NCBI GenBank assembly: GCA_034509735.1
Contig: JACGWO010000002.1
Location: 21,623,636-21,687,635, forward strand
Length of the DNA: 64,000 nt
Source of the DNA: Sesamum alatum
Lineage: Eukaryota; Streptophyta; Magnoliopsida; Lamiales; Pedaliaceae
Reading direction: 5' to 3'
Each line of letters opens with the position of its first letter. Within the stretch, counting starts at the first letter, position 1. The position numbers were made by a program, and so were the translations under genes. Under the pieces are notes generated by a model. That model ran no database searches, was not told where the DNA came from, and worked only from the letters and a program-made list of their open reading frames with translations. Positions 58,538-64,000 of the stretch are shown here, in pieces.

Positions 58538-59763
58538 CGGCCACCCATGGTAACGGGCCCTTGTGGGACATGGGCCCAAGTCCAGCTGAGGGTGAACCTA
58601 AATGGTCACACACAAATCACCGAGGAGGTTAAGAGATTGACTTGGAGTCAATCTCGAAGGATAAATAAGTAATTGGATTACTTGAGGGAAAGTCCATTGG
58701 ATGGACGGGCCGATATTGTATCGGGCCTTCGTTTAATCGGTAAATTGGATTTTCGATTAAATATGGAAAGTTGAGACGTTGAGATGTTGGATCTTTTAAT
58801 TGGATTAAAAGATCAACGGGAATAATTTAAGTGGACATTGAATTGGATTTTAATGTTAGGTTCGTCGTAATTGGATTACGATGAAACCTGGTCCGTTAAA
58901 TTTGACCCAAGAGGCGAAATAATTCCTATTTTGGAATAGGAAGAATTTGGACTTCTTCCCATAATTGGACATGGCCGAAATGCTCCCATGGAGGAAGCAA
59001 AATCAGCCATGTTTCATGCAAGGTGGTATGTTGACATGACTCTTTTGGAAAGAGACAAATCAACTCCAATGCAGCCCTTCCCTTTTGGTATGATTTGATC
59101 ATACCATAAATTTTGGTAGGCTTGATTGAAGAATTGATGGTGAACTTAGACACATTCCAATAATCACATTAATTATGTATATATATGAGTATATACAATA
59201 CCTAGCATAAGTGAATCATTATTCATCTTTTTCTAGGAAAAAGAAGAAGAAAAATTTGGCCCTCTCCTCTCTCTCAACTCCTGGTTTTCTCCTCCCATTT
59301 CTACTTTTGTTCTTCACTTGGTTTTGAATCAAGAGGAAGAACAAAGTAGGTTTAAGAGAACACAAATTCATAGTGTTCTTCTCTTATACCGATTCCTTCA
59401 TTAAACCCGTTTTTTTCTAGCTAGGAGAACGTGCGTTTCTTCCGGTGTGGTGTGGATCACCTTTTGAGAATCCATACATTTGGATTTCGTGAGCATTCCG
59501 GAGAAGGAACAACGCAAGTAGCCGCGTGCATGTAGATCATCAAAGGTAACGGTTTTATTACGCTTTGGTTGATTTACAATCTATCTATGCCCTATGTGTT
59601 TATATATATGTTTTAATATTTACACATCTTACATCAAATGCCCGGTTGCGCACCCAAGGGTACACCCCTTGGGACACGTTTATTTGAATTGGATTTAAAT
59701 TTATGTACATTTCTTGCTTTCTCGTTTCCGCTCGCGCTCCCGGGCGGATCCGCTTGTCCTTCA
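58538..59763 (+). repeat. 3' LTR-A of A2, final part
   Basis: 1226 bp of LTR-A from the CGGCCACCCATGG position to CTTCA, carrying the A2 private variants seen at 31780 and 32380. Followed by TTGAG. Confidence 0.88.
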
Positions 59764-60203
59764 TTGAGGTCGTTGAGCTTTTCCCCCAAGGTAAGCATCT
59801 TGACCCCATGCTCTTGTACAGAGGATCATTCAGTAATTTTAGTTCCAAAGAACGCCTTCGTTGCGACATACCTAGTATGCCGGTCCGGGACTACATAGCG
59901 ATCTTTCAGGCGAGCCATAATGAAAGGGACATCGTCTAGCCTTTCATACTGCTTCTGAATCTCATTCGTCATAGAGGCAAGTGTCATCCTACGGACTTTC
60001 CGGTTATCCTTATGCCAAGTCTCGAACGTCTCACATTCTTCTGGCGTGGATCCTTCCGGCAAGGTCCTAGGGAACGGCTCATCCATTACGTAGCCTTGGT
60101 TCTCGTAATCTAGGACTATCCTCAGATTGTGCAACCAGTCGTTGTAATTGGTTCCATTAAACTTGTTGGTCTCAGGTATGGTTGATAATGGGTTCTTAGA
60201 CAT
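59764..60203 (-). pseudogene. D2 gag, N-terminal part
   Basis: Start at 60203: MSKNPLSTIPETNKFNGTNYNDWLHNLRIVLDYENQGYVMDEPFP, FETWHKDNRKVRRM, MTNEIQKQYERLDDVPFIMARLKD and RYVATKAFFGTKITE, then a stop at 59826 where D1 has a residue. A further LVQEHGVKMLTLGEKLNDL-like stretch runs to 59764. The rest of the gene is at 30792-31059. It is a D-type gag, clearly distinct from E and F. Confidence 0.9.
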
Positions 60204-60863
60204 TTTTTAAATCTACAGTTAAAAGAACAAAACTACGCTCAGCATAATTTTGAAAGACGGAAGTTTTGATAAATAATTAAACGCTTGGACTTTATCATTT
60301 AATGCTCCCACTATTTATACGAAAACACAATACTCTCAAACGTTGTTTTCGGGAAACACCCTTTCCTAGTGGGCTTGGGATCCACAACGATTTTCCTTAT
60401 ACCCCACTTTTACGATTCGCATGGGAAGAATCCTGTGGGAGGTATACCATACCATTCTCGTTCCACGAGATTTCCAAGATAATTGCCTCACCCTTTCACG
60501 TGATCCCGAGGACTCCAAGCGAATCACGTTGCTTGGGCGTTAGACCCGACCCAATCAACCGAATCATAGACCCAGTGCTACCTCCACGACTCGTGAGACA
60601 GATAACAGCAGTCTACTTTTCGTTCATGACATAGTGCAACTTCTTTTAAGCACGATAGTCGTGCCACGACTCGTGAGACCATGCTATCGACCTAAATTAG
60701 CTTCCTCACTATGTCATGGATTGGAAGGCATAGACGAACTCCTAGAGTTCATGTCCATTTATCAAGGGTCTAATATTTTGAACTTTGGTCCAACCAAGTG
60801 AGAGTTGTAAATGACCGAGATCCCATACACATACACATTCATCCATAATGCGTAATTTAAAGT
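60204..60863 (-). mobile_element. D2 leader, gag-proximal part
   Basis: Untranslated, parallel to 26269-26773 plus 27975-28130 of D1. Palindromic pair CACGACTCGTG at 60585-60595 and 60665-60675. It ends at AAAGT (60859-60863). Confidence 0.83.
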
Positions 60864-60965
60864 TGAAAGAAATCCGATGGATCGTCCGGGGAATTGCGCG
60901 AATGCGGAAGCGCGGTAAAAATAAATTTACAAAATAAAAGGCATGCTTTTAATTTAAAGAACACG

Positions 60966-60986
60966 CTCAACGGGTGTGCCCTTGAG
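60966..60986 (-). other. LTR-D stem-loop
   Basis: Minus strand CTCAAGGG, loop CACAC, CCGTTGAG, with one mismatched pair. It is at the same relative position as in LTR-A, B and C. Confidence 0.55.
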
Positions 60987-61440
60987 GTTCCCGGGCGTTC
61001 GGTGTATCTCATGATCATAAAACAAATAAATAAATCATGGAGGCCATAGAGTTAAAAATAAAGAGAGACGAAAATCTTAAACGAGACCTACCCGTTGTCG
61101 TTTTCGTCTTCAACTGCTACTCGCGTTGTTCCCCGTTTTGCACCAAGGCCTCGTTCTTGAGATCCTCCAAATCGTGACACACGATCCACCCACGTATCTT
61201 GCACGTCGTGCTAGCAACGAACAAGTGTATAATTTTGGAGTGGACGAATCAACAACACGTTATCAATTAACGGTATTGATTCGTCTAAGTTCTAATGTTC
61301 CAAGAACAAAAAGAACCAAAAAATTATATTTTCTTGCTAGAGAAAGAGAGAGGGGGGGACGAGAGGTAGGAGAGGGGAGAGTGTGTGTTGTGTGTGTGTT
61401 TCAAGAATCATCAATCTCTCAAATGTTGGAAGCTAGAGGT

Positions 61441-61447
61441 TTATATA
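61441..61447 (-). promoter_or_regulatory. TATA box of LTR-D
   Basis: Minus strand CTCTATATAAACC, a canonical TATATAA, followed by CA- and CT-rich sequence. Confidence 0.6.
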
Positions 61448-62862
61448 GAGGAAGAGTTTAATCCTCTTTAAACTCAAACTCTAAGTAACCTAATTTGACT
61501 AGGATTTTGACCTAGTCAAAGTCTTAGTCAAACTAGTGTTTAACCTAGTCAAACGAATCCTAGCCTTCCATCTCCCCTTTCCATCTCAACCGTTGATTTT
61601 AATTTAATGGAATATTTAAATCCTATTAAATATTCCAAAAGGCTGAAAGAATAAATATAATATAATAAATAAATATTATAATTTATTCTAAGACCATTAA
61701 ATCAACCCTTTTAATAAATCCTATTTATTAATTGAATTCCCTTTATCAAATAGAAGGAATTAATTTCTCCAAGAAAATATAGGACCCGATTAAATCTAAT
61801 TTAATCATTCCTTTACTCCAATATTTAATTCTAAATTAAATACTAAGTGTGTGTGGATAGTGTGTGACTCTTTAGGTTCACCATTCAGCTAGACTTGGTT
61901 GGATTCCTAGAATCCGTCCGTTACCATGGGTGGCCATCTAGCAACGGTCCATGGCACTAGAGACTAGGTGAAATATTCGGGATGAACATTTAGGCTCTAA
62001 CAGTACACTTGTCCTTCTGTCTTCGGTCTCATCACTTAGGGTCTAGGGCACGGAAAATGCAGGTACCCATTTTGGACCTAAGTGTCGGTCTGTCCTCACT
62101 AAACGCCGCAAGGGAAACCTTTTCCCTTCTGTTCAGTCACTGTGGCCACAGATTTCAGGGACAAGACACAGAGCATATATGAGACTCAACTGTCAACACC
62201 TTTTGACAGGAGACAGATCCTTTCTTGGAAACTACTGTCACTTTGTACACCCGAGCTGCACTAGCCATGGCTTATGACTACTCAAGAGTATTTTGGCAAT
62301 CTCTCACCATATCTAAGATACAAACCTGATGCACAGGTAAACTCAGCAGTTCCTCAAGTCAAAGGACTTGGCCTGTACCGTTGGAACCGGGAATACACGT
62401 CATACCTTGCTGACCATACTCAAGGTCCTCCGTAAGACGGTTCCCGCGAGTCACCTCAGTCAGCTGCTTCCTAGCACGCTGACCCACTAACACTGCTTAG
62501 ACGACCTTCGTCACCCGTCGATGAAATACGACAGCAGATGCTTAGTGCAAGTCTCAAAGGGAATCCCGGTACCCATTTTCGGGATTCCTTGACTTGGAGA
62601 TTTTCGGACTGATTCGGTAAGACTGATTTAATGGACCTACCTCCAAGCGTAGTCCCAGTCCCCGAAATTGTTAGTCAGTCCGTGGGCTTTGTTTGCGTAG
62701 TGAACAGAAACGTAAATGTAGATAAGTGAACGTAAACAAAGTATTGCCATATGAATTTTTACTTCTTTATTCATAAATGTTTTTATCAAATACCAAAGAA
62801 TTGTCTAGACATAGGTTACATATTCCCGCCAAAATTGGCTTACATGGTCACCTATTCTAACA

Positions 62863-64000
62863 AAAGTTTGCATCCCATAGCAGTAATATGATAAATAAAC
62901 CATTCATTTACCATAAAAGCCACATGCAAAATTAAAGCCTGGCACGCCCCTGTTGGATGATCACGAGCCCAAATCCTATGCGACCCACTGGGCCCACAGT
63001 GGATCTATGGTCAATCTAGGGTTGGTCCTACACTATTACATTTAATAGCAACCCAATCAACATGCTGATGGGCCTTGGTCTCTTTTCTCTTTCAAATCTC
63101 CATGGAACGCCTTGGATCCTCCATTTTGGGCTCTCCATGTGGACCTTCCTTCATCTCCAGTAAATACATAAAATAAAATCCTCACTCCTATACTACTCTC
63201 ATTATATATGTAAAAAGAAACCCCAACGAAAACCCGGGGTGAGTACAATAGGAGGGAGATAGAATGCCTTATTATTCCAAGGCAACTAGAAGAGGAGAAG
63301 GAGAAAGCAAAAGAGGCACATAAGCCCAACACAAATTAAATCATACATTCGGTCTAGGGCTCGTGGTCATCCATTCTCAATAAACACACATAATTACATG
63401 ATTTCCAATCACATAAACATATGCATATAATCCATGATATCCAATCACATCATCCCATGATAAAGTAACGAGTTATGTATGAAAAACATGGTACAATGTT
63501 GGCAATAACTTTTCTCGTTTAGGAAGACCCTTCCTCATTATTTGAAGGTGAGTAATACCCCGGGATCCCAAATCCAATACAACAACCTTCCAAATAATGT
63601 TCTTTAAGAAAATATGCAAAATTAAATAAAACTAATTTTTTTAGAATTTATCCAAAACAATAAAATAACAAGAAAACGTGAACATTAAACGGTCGCCGCC
63701 TCCGGCGGCGTTCTGCCGGTGCACCCAGGCCAGCAGGCCTGGCCTGTTGTCCCTATGCGCGCAGGGTACGCCTGACTGCTCGCAGGCCTGGCCTGCTCGC
63801 GCATACCGGTGTCCCTATGCGCGCAGGCCTGGACTGCTCGCGCGCGCGCCTGGTCGGATGTACTGCGCACGCTTACGCGCGCAGGCACCTCTGCCCGCGC
63901 GCGCCACGCGCGCATGCGCATCGGGCGCACAAACTCCGTTGTCTGCCTGCGCACGCGCCTGGCAGCGCTGCCTCATGCTCGTGCGCGCGCGCGGCCTCCC
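62863..64000 (-). mobile_element. D2 leader, distal part, to window end
   Basis: Continues the D2 leader after the solo LTR-D and matches 28130-28960. From about 63690 to the window end it is a long CG-rich block with alternating CG/GC runs and repeated GCGCGCAGGCCTGG-like units (63740-63840). Primer site and 5' LTR are expected beyond the right edge. Confidence 0.8.

Larger units (their letters stand above)
31060..59763 (+). mobile_element. Composite nested insertion A2 (28.7 kb)
   Basis: The outer boundaries are a forward LTR-A start at 31060 and a forward LTR-A end at 59763. Identical 5-bp sequences TTGAG flank it (31055-31059, 59764-59768), and D2 gag reads across them. The two outer LTR parts share a private variant (CCCATAATTGGACATGGC and GATTTACAATCTATCTATGCC), as expected of one element's two LTRs. 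Inside, A2 keeps only an RNase H tail (41664-41960) and split 3' LTR pieces. The rest is E1 (in its RNase H), solo LTR-C and E2 (in its 3' LTR), and F2 and F3. One deletion at 51785 and one at 32613 account for missing parts. Confidence 0.8.
60864..62862 (-). repeat. Solo LTR-D
   Basis: 1999 bp, TGAAAG...TTCTAACA in plus orientation, with perfect AAAGT duplications (60859-60863, 62863-62867). It carries the complete 3' end that is missing in D1, including the stem-loop (60966-60986) and CCGGGGAA/TTCCCGGG outer arms with one mismatch. Confidence 0.95.

Noticed and set aside
61126..61461. 111-codon plus-strand frame
   Set aside because: It lies antisense within solo LTR-D and covers a GA-rich run and the TATA region; it is not shared by D1.
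1..64000. Host genes, tRNA, rRNA, centromeric satellite or CRISPR
   Set aside because: Every stretch could be assigned to an LTR, leader, gag/pol remnant or solo LTR. No tRNA cloverleaf, exon-like gene or tandem satellite was seen.

Overview
The window is a stretch of angiosperm (probably eudicot) nuclear DNA made entirely of nested and broken Ty1/copia LTR retrotransposons. I see no host gene, tRNA, rRNA or satellite array. The plant copia call rests on the coding order gag, CCHC knuckle, protease (DTG), integrase (HHCC and DDE), reverse transcriptase (YVDD), RNase H. It is supported by initiator-Met tRNA type primer sites next to LTR ends, an AAGTGGGAGA polypurine tract, TG...CA LTR termini and 5-bp target duplications.

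Four related LTR families share a start of the type TGTTAGAATARGTGACC but have different bodies and ends. LTR-A is about 2.2 kb and ends CTTGTCCTTCA. LTR-B is 2.34 kb and ends TTTCTTTGCA. LTR-C is about 2.15 kb and ends GATTCTTTCA. LTR-D is about 2.0 kb and ends GATTTCTTTCA. Working names used below: A0, B, E1', A2', E2' (left part), D1 and D2 (D-type coding elements), A2, E1, E2, F2, F3 (right part). A prime marks the first copy of a duplicated block.

Layout. 1-11981: a reverse LTR-A (A0) split by a complete but decayed forward element B (1900-11306, duplication TCCTC). 11982-21494: first copy of a nested block: E1' gag start, leader and 5' LTR; A2' RNase H tail and 3' LTR start; solo LTR-C; E2' 3' LTR and RNase H. 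21495-30791: reverse element D1, cut by a solo LTR-A and a GC-rich solo LTR of another family, and fused to E2' by a deletion. 30792-31059 and 59764-64000: reverse element D2, whose gag is split by the 28.7-kb composite 31060-59763 (duplication TTGAG). That composite is forward element A2, loaded with E1, solo LTR-C, E2, F2 and F3. It contains the second copy of the nested block (about 35640-47190).

None of the polyproteins is intact. Nonsense codons (mostly TGG to TAG), frameshifts and microhomology deletions break them all. F2 keeps the longest readable integrase and RT segments, including YVDD. The most interesting signals are non-coding. One is a stem-loop near the LTR 3' end whose stem changes by compensation among the four families. 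The others are a pair of 11-nt palindromic repeats about 80 nt apart in every leader, and a CG-rich hairpin block in the leaders. The first 16 kb carries many single-base indels relative to its paralogues, which looks like residual long-read error.
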